From positions 1 through 64,000 of the forward strand of contig JAZGUH010000444.1 in NCBI GenBank assembly GCA_037893225.1: a DNA stretch of 64,000 nucleotides. The letters run 5' to 3'. Shown piece after piece: positions 35,801 through 46,374 of this stretch. Both the position numbers and the translations under genes were made by a program. How positions within the stretch are numbered: the first letter of the stretch is position 1; every line of letters begins with the position of its first letter. The DNA is from Hippasteria phrygiana (Eukaryota; Echinodermata; Asteroidea; Valvatida; Goniasteridae). Below the pieces are notes generated by a model. It saw nothing but the letters and a program-made list of their open reading frames with translations, made no database searches and was not told the origin of the DNA.

Positions 35801-38800
35801 ACGCTGCAGACGTGGTGCATGCAGTGGCCGCGCTGCTGGTCCACCGAGGCCAAATAAGCGCACACGCGTCATAAGGTCATATGCATACATTTGCATCCTT
35901 AATGACCTTTGCAGGAATTGAGACCAAATGCTTACTCCAAGGGGCAATTTTAGTCATTTGTTTTTCAATGAAATAAATTTTAATCGTTCTTTACCAATTT
36001 GTATTCGGTCAGAAGAATATACAAGCTCTCAGATAAGACAATAAAGCGGAAAAATGCAACTTGGTTTTCTTTCCTCTTTAACCCTCCTATGCAAACATAC
36101 ATTCTGAGCCATTGTTGTATGGGTCAAAATCAGTCAAGGTGATTGTTTTTGACCCTCCTGCCATAGTACAAAACCACATGTAATCTGATCATTTCTGTGT
36201 AAAAGTATAGCAGGGGAGGTGAAGGGACATTTTGACTGATTATGACCTTTTAAATAGTAGGAGTGTTAATTAATACACTGACTGATGGTGGTGCTGAACA
36301 AAATTTAAACAAAATGCTTGCAGGCGGTATGCGTGCTATTGGCATTATTAGTAATATTATTAACGGTCGTTAGAATAAGAAATAAATTATTAACGGCCAT
36401 TTATTATTTTCTAATTACCCGTGTTTCATGTTGTATTTGTTTACCAACCCTGTCTAGCTGTTGTATTATCCCTGACCTGCTTCGTGAATCTGTATCTACA
36501 GACAATTTCCTTGTCGTTCAAACTATCTAACGGATTCCATCTGTCACAAAAGAGTCGTTTTCTTCTTAACGCTCGTCTGGCTTCGTGGTCAGCCAACAGT
36601 AACAGCACCATTTATTGCATCAAGCAGTCAGCAACGTATGTACGTATAAATATAACACAAATCCATCAGTTAAGATGACCCACACACCGATCTTAAGTTA
36701 AGAACGGTTCTGCCTGGTTGTCAAGGTAGTTAGGACGCGTTAAACCCTTCTTATCTTTTGTGACGAGTTACTCTTCCTAACTTGAGATAAGACGCGTCTT
36801 AGCGCTTTGTAAAATCGGCCCCAGTTTGCACGAATTTGATTGGAACTTTTTAAGTGTGACTCTGTGGTCTTCAACATCCAAAAGTACTGGACTAGTTTTT
36901 GATTTCATATGCATTTTTTCACCGGGGAACTACTATAAGCAAAGCTTACTGCTTGTTGCACTGTGGATGGCCCAGGTGTAGTACTCGTTTGCTCCTGTTG
37001 GGGACTACTGGCTTGTGCTGATGATGCAGTACTCGAGCCCATACGTCGAGCATGAGACGAGGTAGAATCATCTAACCAACGAGTCAACATTTCAGACATT
37101 CGCTGGATGATGGTAAGACGAGGCTGAGACTCGGCTACAAGAAAGCACAAGACATATCTGATCTAGATGTCTGACGATTAAGGTTATCCAAATTGATTTC
37201 AAGGTGGAAACAGCACAGATGGTTTGAAATGGCTGTATAAACCTAACAGAACTTTAGCAGAGAAATAATCTATTACACGAACAACAGAAAATACATGCAT
37301 AACTACAATAGGGGAGTCAGGTTGGCGCAGTGGTTACTGTCCCCGCCTTTCACCACTGTGGCCCAGGTTCGATTCCTGCCCTGGTCCACATGTGGATTGG
37401 GTTTTTAGTCCCTACCTGATTCCGTGGGTTTTCCCCAGAATATTCTTCTGGGGTTTTCCTTCCACCTCTAAAACTGTAACTTCTTCCTATTGTCTTCTCT
37501 CTACAGGTTTCTTCAGGCTTTCGAGCTACAGTGCCTAGGGCACTTTTGAGAAATCCTTGGTTTCATTACCAGAATGAATTTTTTGGAATATTATAAAGGA
37601 GCTTCACAGCAAAGAATCCATTATGTCTGCACTATTCATCATAGTTGTCTATTAAAATGTACTTTACTGATGATAAAATACAGAAAATAATACATGTGGA
37701 GACATTAAATGTGCCGCATTGTCTCGACTTTAGTCGGTCAGTTTTGATAAACTTCTCTGTTCAGTTCAGTTGAATATTTCTTCTATTACCTTAAATCTTA
37801 CTTCACGAGTTGTGCTGTTTTTCAGCATCTTGACATTTAGTCTAGAAGTCAAAAATGTGGTGTCCGGAAATTGGGCACAAAATCTGGCTGATGGTCGTCT
37901 AACATGGCTCACTTGAACAAATTTCAATAAACCCCCAAGTTTAAATCGTTTTAAAGTTGACAAATTACGATTAATCATTATTATCTCCGTTTAGATAACA
38001 ATTCCTTGTTTGTCAGAAAATTATTCTCTGACTTTTTGGCATTCTAAAAGGGTTCACATCGAATTTAAAACTAAAATTGGGAAATTATGTCAAAATAATA
38101 TTTTCCTCGTAACTTTGAAACGGGTCAATAAACTAAGGACTTATGGTCAAAGATATTTTAAACTCGCCAGAATTTCACTCTGTGCAATTCTGGGTACAAA
38201 TACTATACAGGCAAGGTGCTAGACAGAAAAGATCAAAGTGCGCCATGTTAGACGACGTGCCATGTTACCTGCCATTAATACTAAACAGGACAGTCAAAAA
38301 TTGCTTCTTCTTTTTTCAATTACATTCAACTACAAAAGAGAAACTTTATTTACAAGACGCTATAAAAATCTTTAATATTCAAATGTTTACTCACATTGTT
38401 CACCCCTTGGTCTGGCTTTGGGCCCGGTATCAGACCAGTCACCACGCAGACGCAACCTCTTGATTGGATTTACCACAGGATTCTGAAAACATGTACAATA
38501 TCCATGATGTCAATATGCCCCACTTTAATGAAATCTTTTCAGAATACTTGTGGATTGTTTGACAGAATACTTTTCTTTTAGAGTTTTACAAGCTACAAAG
38601 AAAAAATACCAAGTTTATCATCAGGAACATCTCATCTGACATAGGTCTCCATTACTTTGTCAGGAACATCTCATCGGACACAGATCTCCATTACTTTTTC
38701 AGTCAAACACATCAAGTCAGAACAAGACAATTATATCTGGAGTCATTACTACATGAGCTGCACAGTCTTAACATAGTTAAGACTGTGCAGAGGTTAAAGC

Positions 38801-41800
38801 CAGAGGGTGTAGGGTGTCTTTTTTGGACACCCTGTAGTGTATTTCACTACAAAAGTGTTATCAACCCTAACCCCCTAGGTGCATGAAAAATCATATTAAA
38901 ATTGGAGGATTTGGGACTGTTAGTGTTACCAAAAACTGAGAGAACCTCCCTTACAATTAACAGCAAATTTGGAATCCCAGTTTCCAAATCCTGACATACA
39001 CCTTTTGTCTAAAGAATAAATAAATAATCATGCTGAGACTTTTATTCTTACCGATCACTGCATCACCACCAGGGAAGTCTAATCCTGTCCAAGCATCCAA
39101 TACCAGCAGCATCTCAGACTGACTACAAGAGTCTCTCAATTTACAAGCAAACAAGACAACATACATTGTGTCAATACCTCATCATCATCTGGGAATGCTG
39201 ATCCCCCAGAAGCCTCCATTCCTGTCTCAGATAATCCCTCCCGTCTGTCATACACCATCTCCTTCTTGAAAGTATCCGTTGCAAACAGGTAGATGTAATC
39301 AGACGAGTAACTGACAAGAATCTCATTACCACCTGCAGAATACTGTAGGGATGTTGGCCGACTATATTTGTTCTGAAGATGTGGCGGACAGAAACGGCAG
39401 AACATACCTGGTACACCTCGACCACTGTAATTACCTGCATGATCCAAAACCAAACAAATTATAGCTGAGCAATTTTACACAAAGTTGACGTTCATGACTT
39501 GTAAAAAGTGTGATGGAGACAATATACTGCCACTGCCAACTAAGCCATCATGACATCTAACACTTCTGAAATAGGTGTAATATCTTATGAGTTTTAAAGA
39601 AATATCTTCTACAGGGGTTGAAGAAAATCTACAAAAATTGTTGGAACACTTATAACAGGTATTCGTCAAGTTGTGCACACTGATTTTTTGATAAAGAGAC
39701 GCAGTGACAGTCTTATACTAAAAATAAAATTGGTCTGCACCTGTTGATCGTGTTCCAAGCATCCTGCGATCAAAGACACGTACTGAGCTATCAGAGCAAC
39801 CAACACCTAGATGATAGGGCATGATGGGATTGATGGCAAGTGATGTCACAGCTCGACGACAGTTGATTAGCACATCCTGAAAAAAGAAGAGAAAAAATCA
39901 TCTTTGTCAAAAGTGCACTTTCCAATCAAATCAAGTAATAAATGCCGCTCTGGTTTGTCACAGCACACTTCCAATTAAAAATTGTCTATTTGCAACACCT
40001 ATGCAATGACATTTCAGATAACGGTCTAAGCTGCTTATTTGCAAAGGTAAGACTACGTAGCATGGGTACATGTATACTATCAAAGCAAGATAGTTCTTGC
40101 ACAAGTGGCAGATTTCGGAGTAAACACTGCTTTTTTTTTAAAGAACGTACGTACTTCCAACCTAACAATGTGATGCCATGAATGGTCACAATTTATAGGC
40201 TTCGTACACGCAGGCATTATTTATGCAAATGTTGGTTACATATTTTGTATGCTCACCTCTCGACACTCTTCTTTCATACATTTATTTTTGATGCGAAGAT
40301 CAAACCATCGAACTGTGCCATCTTCACCGCAGGACAAGAAAGTGTAAGGATCATTAGGGACAGTAATTACCTATGGGGAAAAAGATATTAGAGAGAAAGA
40401 AATGGCAGCAACAAGGAGGGGGGGGGGGGGGGGGGGGCGAGGAGCAAGTAGGCAAGTGGCAGTAAGTTGCAGTAATAAAGTAGGAAATATTCCTGTGTTT
40501 TCCGATTTACATGGCACTGCAGACCTGTATGTTGGGTACAATTGTTGGGATCTGAACAATCATACGATTTTGATGCTTGTTCAAGCACGCATCAGACTAT
40601 CGCACAAACATTGGCCGATTGTGCAAGCATTAACCAATCGTGCAAGTAGCGGTCAATCGCATAAACACCAGCTGACTCTGCAGTAGACTGTGTAGGAACA
40701 GGTTTGAGCAATTAATCAATTGTAAGGAACAGGTCAGCAACTAAATGATCATGCAGGGCAGAACTTGCATGACGGGTAGATCATGAAGGAATGGTTCACG
40801 ATCTGCTGATCGCTGAAGTTCCTTGCACAGTAGGCGGATGGCACAAACTCTGCCCTGTGCAATGGACTGATGATGCTTGCCCAATCGACTGATGCTTGCC
40901 CAATCGACTGATGCTTGCCCAATCGACTGATGCTTGCCCAATCGACTGATGCTTGCGTGAGTGATCAGGAGATCATGCTGCGCTATCATGCGATCAATCA
41001 GATAGATCAATCAGATCAACTGCACTCAACAGATATATATTATAGTAAAAACATACCTCATAAGCTGTTCCATAGTGGCAATTGAACATATGCTGACCAT
41101 GTTGTGCAGTATTTTCCACGTCATTGAAAGCTATCTGACCATCTCCTGAGCAGGACACAATCTGCATAAATTAACAAAAGGTACATGTATTGTTAAAATA
41201 GAAGTATCTTCAATTCCACGGATTATGTGCCGAGTTGAAGTGCTTTTTGAAGAAAGGTTTCCAGAACACGTCCTTTGATACATTTGGTGTGTGAACAATT
41301 TGTTGAGAAGATAGAGAATTTTGAACTTTTTATCAATAACATTTGGGTATGCATTTTACTGGAATCCTAACCAAAGAGAGATAATGTTAGTGAAGATTAC
41401 CTGGCTATCATTACAGCATGGCATGAATTTGGCACTGAAGATGTTTGCTCGATGTCCGGATGCTATGGCAGTGAGTTTCTTGCGCTGGTACGGATCAGAG
41501 ATGCAGAGTTGTTTATCATCAGCACCTGACAGGATCCTATACCCATTGTCATTCCAACAGATAGTATTTACCTGAAAAGAACAGTGCAGAGTTCAAAATT
41601 AACTCACTCACTGGCCTAAGCCTAACAGCAGTTTATCAGTAAACCACAACCCCCCCCCCCACTCAATTTGATTATTAACCCTAACGTACAAAAATCCATC
41701 AAAATCCTTCCCCTGTTTTGGAGGATTTCAGCGGATTCAGGATACCTCCATATTGAAACCAGGGGGATTTTGATGGATTGAGGATTGTAAGCCTAGCGTT

Positions 41801-44800
41801 ACTGCAGGATTTTGATGGATTTAGGATACCTCCATATTGAGCAGTCACCAAAACCAACTTTTTGTGCATGACAAAATAGGTGGATTTTGGCGGATTCAGG
41901 ATACTTTCAAGTAAAGTTACCCAAGGGGTTAGGGTTAATAAACCAATCCTTTCCAGTTGTATAAACTTGCCTTGAAGAGTACATGTAGTTCATTTCATTC
42001 CAGAGTGAACACGAGAAATTTCAAACCCCAGTTCCACAGCCACAAGAAGATTCTATACAGATGGCTGCAGAACATGGTTGTTGCGGTGTAAGTTAACCCT
42101 AACCCTCCTCAATCCTCCAAAATCCTCATGGTGGTTTTGGAGGATTTTGGAGGATTGAGGAGGAATGGTGATTGAAGCACCGGAGGATTTTGGAGGAATG
42201 GTGATTGAAGCACAGGAGGATTTTGGAGGATTGAGGAGGAATGGTGATTGAATGGTGATTGAAGCAAAGGATTTTGGAGGATTGAGGATGAATGGTGATT
42301 GAAGCACAGGAGGATTTTGGAGGATTGAGGATGGTTCCTAGCAATAAGGGCCTAGGGGGTTAGGGTTAATGCTGATTGGCAAAAGTTGGTTTTGATGTAC
42401 ATGTATGTGGACATGGTAGCTGGTCCCAGAACTGGCCAATGGTTTTGTTGGTCCCACTCAACTTCACATGTACAGCTCTAAAGACCACCATCACTACAGA
42501 AGCCAGTTTTTCTGTTAGTTCTGCTTGGGTGTACTATTGTCAGTGATTGTGATAATAGATCAAGGACTATCAGTATGAAAAATGCCAGTGGTAGTGACAC
42601 CTATATGAAATCAATAAAAGGCCATACTAGATAGGCTGATATCTCCAAGTCAGATTTGTTGTTGGTTTTCATGGTTTTAATTTAAGTTAAACAAATCCAA
42701 GCTTACTCAAGCCAAGTAGAAAAAAACAAAAGTCCTAGCAAATGTAAATAAGACTCACTAGACAGAATATTCTTTGAGCCACTGAGTTCAAACTTATCTT
42801 GTTAGTAATTGTTTTTATTCCCTTTCCTTGAAGTTCTCCATGTTCACACATACTCACACATCCTCTGTGAATATCCAACTTAGTTTCCAGTTTCAATCTT
42901 TGCATAAAGTCTGTGCTTCCTGTAATAAATGTTGAAGAAAACATTACTCTTCACCACTAAATGTAGCTATTACAAATACCGCTATTTTGACTAGCTACAT
43001 TGAGCCATTAACAGCAATTCTAACGAGTTATGTACATATATGCCAGGATAACTTTTGTTCTTAGGCATAAAGCATACTTATTCGTTGAATAAATGAAGTT
43101 ATGTTTTTGTGTCCCAAACCAGAGCACATCTTGTGAATAAATGTGAGTGGGGGTGCACCTTGGCCAGTTTTGCATTGCACTTTTACCCTGTATCCAAAAA
43201 GAATTTGTCCACTTTACTTTTCATTCATTATTGTACAACACAATACAGAAAAAGAGTCAAAAGTATGTATATATTTGAGCATCAAAGCCCATACAATATC
43301 CAAGCCATAATACATAAGCAACCCCCCCCCCCAAAAAAAAAACATAAAAAAACATATTTGCTCACAGCTCCACTTTCCTGCATGTTCTAGCAAAAATGCC
43401 CTGGACTCGACTGAAGGGTTAGGGTTAATAACAATGCTTCTAAAGGCAAAATAAAAAGATTTTTTTTTAGCATCATGCTGTTTTAAAAACATGCCAGGCA
43501 AGATCTACAAATTAGACACACCTACACAGCATGATACTGGAGGAGGGATGGGGGAATATAAAATGAATGTAGGCCAAGGTGCAACATTTGTTTTTTATTA
43601 ACTAATTAACAAGTAACAGAATTGAAGTTTGAACATGTTTTTCTTTTATTTGTCAGTCTAAATTACTAAAAACTAAATTAACAAATATTATATTATTATT
43701 AATATGAGCACGACTAACGTGTTATTTTATTTGATAATGAATTGTTAACCCTAACTCCCTAGGTGGTGTGGAAAATCGTATTGAAATTGGAGGATCGGGA
43801 CTGATGTCGGACTGATGAACGGATGTCGGACAACTCGACCGTTGGCCGACTCGACTCGAGACAACTCGACCGTTCAGACAACTCGACCGTTTACCAAGTC
43901 GTCCGTTGAGACAAGTCGACTTTGACATGGAGACAACTCGACCGTGCGATGCGTTGTACATAATGTAGCTAGCGGAGCGCATGGTATTTTCAACACACGT
44001 TGCCCGTCAATGTTTAGGTATTTGCGACCCGCTCTGGAATAAGGTATATTATGTCGCAAAATATGAAAAATAAGTTTTATGTATGTTTGGAAAGCCCGCA
44101 ATGTAAGCTTTCATTTGGTACATGATAGAGCTCCAAAGCCCTTTTCGTTCTGGAGATATCAAGTTTTTGCATATTAATTAGTTCTATGGAGTTCAAATTG
44201 CACAACAGAGAAATCAGGCTTTGAAATAGCTAGTTCTTATACAATGCAATGAAACAATGCACTCTAAAAAGGTTATTTGTTCACTTTATTCACTGAAATC
44301 AACATTGCTGTGCACCAAACCTGAAACTTCAGATAATTAAGATGTCATTAAAGACAAAAACCAAAAAATGAATTTCGACGAAAAATTTCACCCTCTCAAC
44401 ATTGAAAGGGCCATTACACGTAAATGCATAGCGCGACTTATATCACCTTTTTCTGGAGCGGGTCACATTTGCGTGTGCGCGTGGCCCAGAATGGTTCAGA
44501 ATTTTTTGGTATTACCATGTGCGGGGACCCGGTCAGGTGTACGGTGACACGGCATGCACGGCGAGCGCGACGCCGGGACCCATGCGCGTGCAAGGCCCGC
44601 GAGAGCGACGCGGCATGCACGGTGCATGGCCGCGGGCGGGCGGGCAGCTGCACAGGTATTTATCGCCGCACCGATGCGGTAATAGGCCGGTATTCTTAAA
44701 CATCTCAGTTGATGATGGCCAGTGTAGAGGCTAGATGTAAAATTTGTGGATTACTACATTTAATGTAGTTTGTTATTCAAAGTGTTATTCTAATTCCTCA

Positions 44801-45659
44801 TACCGTTGGTTGACAACATTGTTGCCCCGGTTTGTTGCATACTAAAAAAAAATTGGCCGACGCGCACTTTAATAGCGCCCTCAGTTGAGATTATTATCAA
44901 ATAGGTTAAAGGTAAAACTCATGATTCCGAAGATTCGTAAATTATTGACTGGTTTTAAATTTATTCCCCCAAATATTTCAAGACAATCGGCAAGCTTCCA
45001 CAACCAATTCCCCTATCTACGAGTCGACTTGTCTCAACGGACGACTTGTCTCAACGGACGACTTGTCTCAACGGACGACTTGTCTCAACGGACGACTTGT
45101 CTCAACGGACGACTTGTCTCAACGGACGACTTGTCTCAACGGACGAGGACGACTTGTCTCAACGGACGAGGACGACTTGTCTCAACGGACGAGGACGACT
45201 TGTCTCAACGGACGAGGACGACTTGTCTCAACGGACGAGGACGACTTGTCTCAACGGACGAGGACGACTTGTCTCAACGGACGAGGACGACTTGTCTCAA
45301 CGGACGACTTGTCTCTACGGACGACTTGTCTCAACGGACGACTTGTCTCAACGGACGACTTGTCTTCCCATTTGACAAAAAACGGTCGAGTTGTCTGAAC
45401 GGTCGAGTTGTCTCGAGTCGAGTTGTCCGAGCCCCACATGAACGGTCCATTTGCACACGTAAAAAGCGTACGTATATAATTATAGGCCTTGGCCTAAATA
45501 CGTACAGTACAGTCGGCCTTGCAATTGCATGCACACGCACATGCCACATGATGATGTTTAAATATTCTTACCAATAACTGCCTCTCTTGTGACCCGTTCA
45601 TTGCTGCAACCTAACTCTCGTCGCCTGTTTATACTATGAAACCTTGGGTTTCGGTTCAT
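23846..45659 (-). CDS. DCAF6: DCAF6 (NRIP), DDB1- and CUL4-associated WD40 protein, 17 coding exons
   Basis: Exons in transcript order: 45659-45572, 42919-42858, 41571-41401, 41161-41057, 40370-40257, 39876-39741, 39434-39178, 38482-38404, 37134-36950, 32849-30810, 30067-29889, 29361-29257, 26181-26010, 25421-25265, 24720-24635, 24304-24199, 23904-23846. All junctions are in phase and give 1366 residues; human is about 860. Exons 2-7 encode WD40 repeats ([55 protein letters not shown]), followed by [14 protein letters not shown] and [15 protein letters not shown]. Exons 13-16 encode [13 protein letters not shown] and the last WD repeats ([30 protein letters not shown]). Extra length comes from exon 10, disordered and carrying 34 nine-residue repeats. 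Family role: substrate receptor of CRL4 ubiquitin ligase and nuclear-receptor cofactor. It is head-to-head with MPC2. Confidence 0.95.
26342..26440. repeat. Left end of a TTAACCTCTTGA-type repeat, copy 1
   Basis: Starts TTAACCTCTTGAATACGG and continues with GGCCATAGCC and CACTTGGCCGGTTG. It is closely similar to 32917-33010. No matching right end is evident nearby. DCAF6 intron 12. Confidence 0.5.
26656..29057. mobile_element. 2386-bp hAT-like non-autonomous element with 8-bp target duplication
   Basis: The element (26664-29049) starts TAAGGTTTAACCAATG and ends CATCGGTTGAACCTTA. It is flanked on both sides by CTAAAAAT (26656-26663 and 29050-29057). Subterminal words are copies of CATCGGATCGG/CCGATG in both orientations. 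A 40-bp unit is repeated three times near 28880-29000. Another stretch (28640-28860) is rich in CGATCG words. Only short frames are present and none resembles a transposase. It occupies DCAF6 intron 12. Confidence 0.8.
30094..30243. mobile_element. TTAA-flanked MITE
   Basis: TTAACCCTCCTACTG at the left, GGGAGGGTTAA at the right; 150 bp. Same terminal pattern as 36078-36269. Lies in DCAF6 intron 10, close to exon 11. Confidence 0.55.
30509..30718. mobile_element. TTAA-flanked MITE, inverted copy of 58297-58517
   Basis: TTAACCCTAACAGCCC at the left and GTTAGGGTTAA at the right. Its reverse complement matches 58297-58517 through most of its length, for example GATGGTGCCAAGGCTCTACA. 210 bp. It sits about 90 bases from the donor of DCAF6 exon 10. 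Confidence 0.8.
31818..32735 (-). repeat. DCAF6: Coding minisatellite: 34 copies of a 27-bp unit in DCAF6 exon 10
   Basis: The span is exactly 918 bp (34 x 27). On the minus strand each unit encodes STAEGASHS or a close variant (TSHS, ASNS, ASHP, VEGVSHL), residues about 438-743. No unit carries an indel, so the frame is preserved throughout. Variants are scattered, which suggests local copying between units. The unit has no stop in at least two plus-strand frames, producing long but meaningless antisense open frames. The first unit follows a KAKKQ basic stretch and the last ends AAHQ. Confidence 0.97.
32917..33010. repeat. Left end of a TTAACCTCTTGA-type repeat, copy 2
   Basis: GTAACCTCTTGAGTGCGG, then GGCGGCCATAGCC and CCTGGCCGGTTG, similar to 26342-26440. 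Related in its ends to the complete element at 63605-63787. DCAF6 intron 9. Confidence 0.5.
33845..34947. mobile_element. hAT-like non-autonomous element, copy 1, with 8-bp target duplication
   Basis: The element (33853-34939) begins TAAGGCTGTTCGATAT and ends ATATCGAACAGGCTTA. GTACGTGT flanks it on both sides (33845-33852, 34940-34947). Subterminal regions are dense in CGATATT/AATATCG words. The interior is closely similar to copy 2 (58880-59974). Frames inside are short and unrelated to transposase. DCAF6 intron 9. Confidence 0.85.
35390..35475. repeat. Inverted repeat TGGCCTGACGTTTC
   Basis: TTAGCTGGCCTGACGTTTCC at the left is mirrored by GAAACGTCAGGCCAGCTAA about 35 bases later. Function unknown; possibly the end of a transposon. 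DCAF6 intron 9. Confidence 0.5.
36078..36269. mobile_element. TTAA-flanked MITE
   Basis: TTAACCCTCCTATG at the left and TAGTAGGAGTGTTAA at the right, with interior words GGTCAAAATCAGTCA and TGACTGATTATGACC also inverted. DCAF6 intron 9. Confidence 0.55.
37313..37610 (+). repeat. tRNA-derived SINE
   Basis: Head with A-box-like TTGGCGCAGTGG and B-box GGTTCGATTCC (about 37320-37385). Body has GGGTTTTTAGTCCC, then CGTGGGTTTTCCCC and CTGGGGTTTTCCTTCC, a core pattern seen in several invertebrate SINEs. Located in DCAF6 intron 8 just upstream of exon 9 on the plus map. Confidence 0.65.
38860..38935. mobile_element. Degenerate copy of the about 70-bp TTAA element family
   Basis: AACCCTAACCCCCTAGGTG at the left, then AAATTGGAGGATTTGGGACTGTTAG, similar to 47708-47776. 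Terminal TTAA copies are mutated. Confidence 0.45.
40870..40965 (+). repeat. About 19-bp tandem repeat in DCAF6 intron 4
   Basis: GATGCTTGCCCAATCGACT repeats about four to five times. Neighbouring sequence (40580-41040) is rich in CGATCA/TTGTGCAAG-type words, suggesting the interior of a decayed element. Confidence 0.7.
41675..41938. mobile_element. TTAA-flanked MITE in DCAF6 intron 2
   Basis: TTAACCCTAAC at the left, GTTAGGGTTAA at the right, 264 bp. The interior contains several copies of GGATTTTGATGGATT and TTCAGGATACCTCC. Confidence 0.75.
42093..42369. mobile_element. TTAA-flanked MITE with internal satellite
   Basis: TTAACCCTAACCC at the left, GGGTTAGGGTTAA at the right. The interior is a degenerate tandem array of GGAGGATTTTGGAGGATTGA with AATGGTGATTGAAGCA. 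Same family as 53348-53706. DCAF6 intron 2. Confidence 0.8.
43745..43805. mobile_element. Truncated left end of the about 70-bp TTAA element
   Basis: TTAACCCTAACTCCCTAGGT followed by ATTGAAATTGGAGGATCGGG; the right end is missing and another inverted-repeat element starts at 43826. Confidence 0.45.
43826..45430. mobile_element. 1.6-kb inverted-repeat element with a 17-bp satellite expanded in one arm
   Basis: Ends TCGGACAACTCGACCG at the left and GGTCGAGTTG...GTTGTCCGA at the right are inverted. Inner arm words ACAACTCGACCGTT (left) and AACGGTCGAGTTGT (right) also match. The left arm has a single copy of the CGTCCGTTGAGACAAGT word. The right arm has about 18-20 head-to-tail copies of ACTTGTCTCAACGGACG (45027-45365), seven or eight of them extended to 23 bp by AGGACG. 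A second inverted pair near 44027-44060 and 44430-44470 (GCGACCCGCTC... and complement) suggests a nested insertion. Lies in DCAF6 intron 1. Confidence 0.75.
45027..45365 (+). repeat. 17/23-bp satellite array
   Basis: Tandem ACTTGTCTCAACGGACG with a block of 23-bp variants in the middle flanked by plain 17-bp units. All three plus frames stay open across much of it, giving spurious peptides repeating CLNGR and VSTDDLSQR. Confidence 0.95.
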
Positions 45660-46374
45660 GTTAAAGTCAGTAATATTTCGATCAACTGAAAGACTTTTTT
45701 AATTGCCCTTTCATATAAATTTCATTTCCACAACCAGCGCTCAGTCGCCATTTTAAGCAATGTTGACCTTTTGAAAAGTGCATCAGTCTGGTTCCGACTG
45801 ACTTCCAAACTCGGGATACCAGACCACATCCGTGTGTGTGTGTGTTTACGTTACATTATGTGGATGTACATTTGTACGTACTGAATGAAATGCGTATTGT
45901 ATACGCGCCGGTATTATATTTATACGCACAATAATAATAAAGTTTGGTCAAAGTTTAGTTTTCATCACTACTGGTTAAGGTAATTATACTCTAGTAGTAT
46001 AACCATGGAGGATTGTTTATAATCACAGCCACAGTGCTTCAGTTCAGGGTAGCCCCGTTCTTATTCCTGCCTGCATGACTTGCACTTGCCTTTGGTCTTG
46101 ATATCCTTCCTCCATGAATGATTAAACAAAACATGATAATTGATGATGATAATGATTCGACACAGCAATTTTGTACTAAGTTCAAGTTTGTGTGGACCAA
46201 AAAAATGAACATTTTCAGTTACGTCTGTAGACTCATAATCATTCATACATATCGTCATGTTAAAAAATTCAATTATTTCATGACAATGATGCATCACCAA
46301 AGGAATATTCTCTAAACTCCGCCGATTGATTTATCCCATCATAGAATAGATGATTTTATTTTCTGTTTCAGATT
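45660..46374. promoter_or_regulatory. Divergent promoter region of DCAF6 and MPC2
   Basis: The start codons of DCAF6 (minus) and MPC2 (plus) are 715 bp apart. A YY1-like core (GCCATTTTAAG, about 45748) lies on the DCAF6 side. An acceptor (TTTCAG at about 46366-46371) directly before the MPC2 ATG implies an untranslated first exon of MPC2 inside this region, so the transcription starts are closer than the start codons. A short AATAATAATAAAG stretch lies at about 45930. Confidence 0.6.

Noticed and set aside
39052..39118. Possible extra DCAF6 exon (67 bp with acceptor and donor)
   Set aside because: Its length would break the frame into the [14 protein letters not shown] exon, whereas joining 39178 directly to 38482 is in phase and matches human.
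44885..45577. 230-residue plus-strand frame
   Set aside because: Composed mainly of the 17-bp satellite read in shifting frames.
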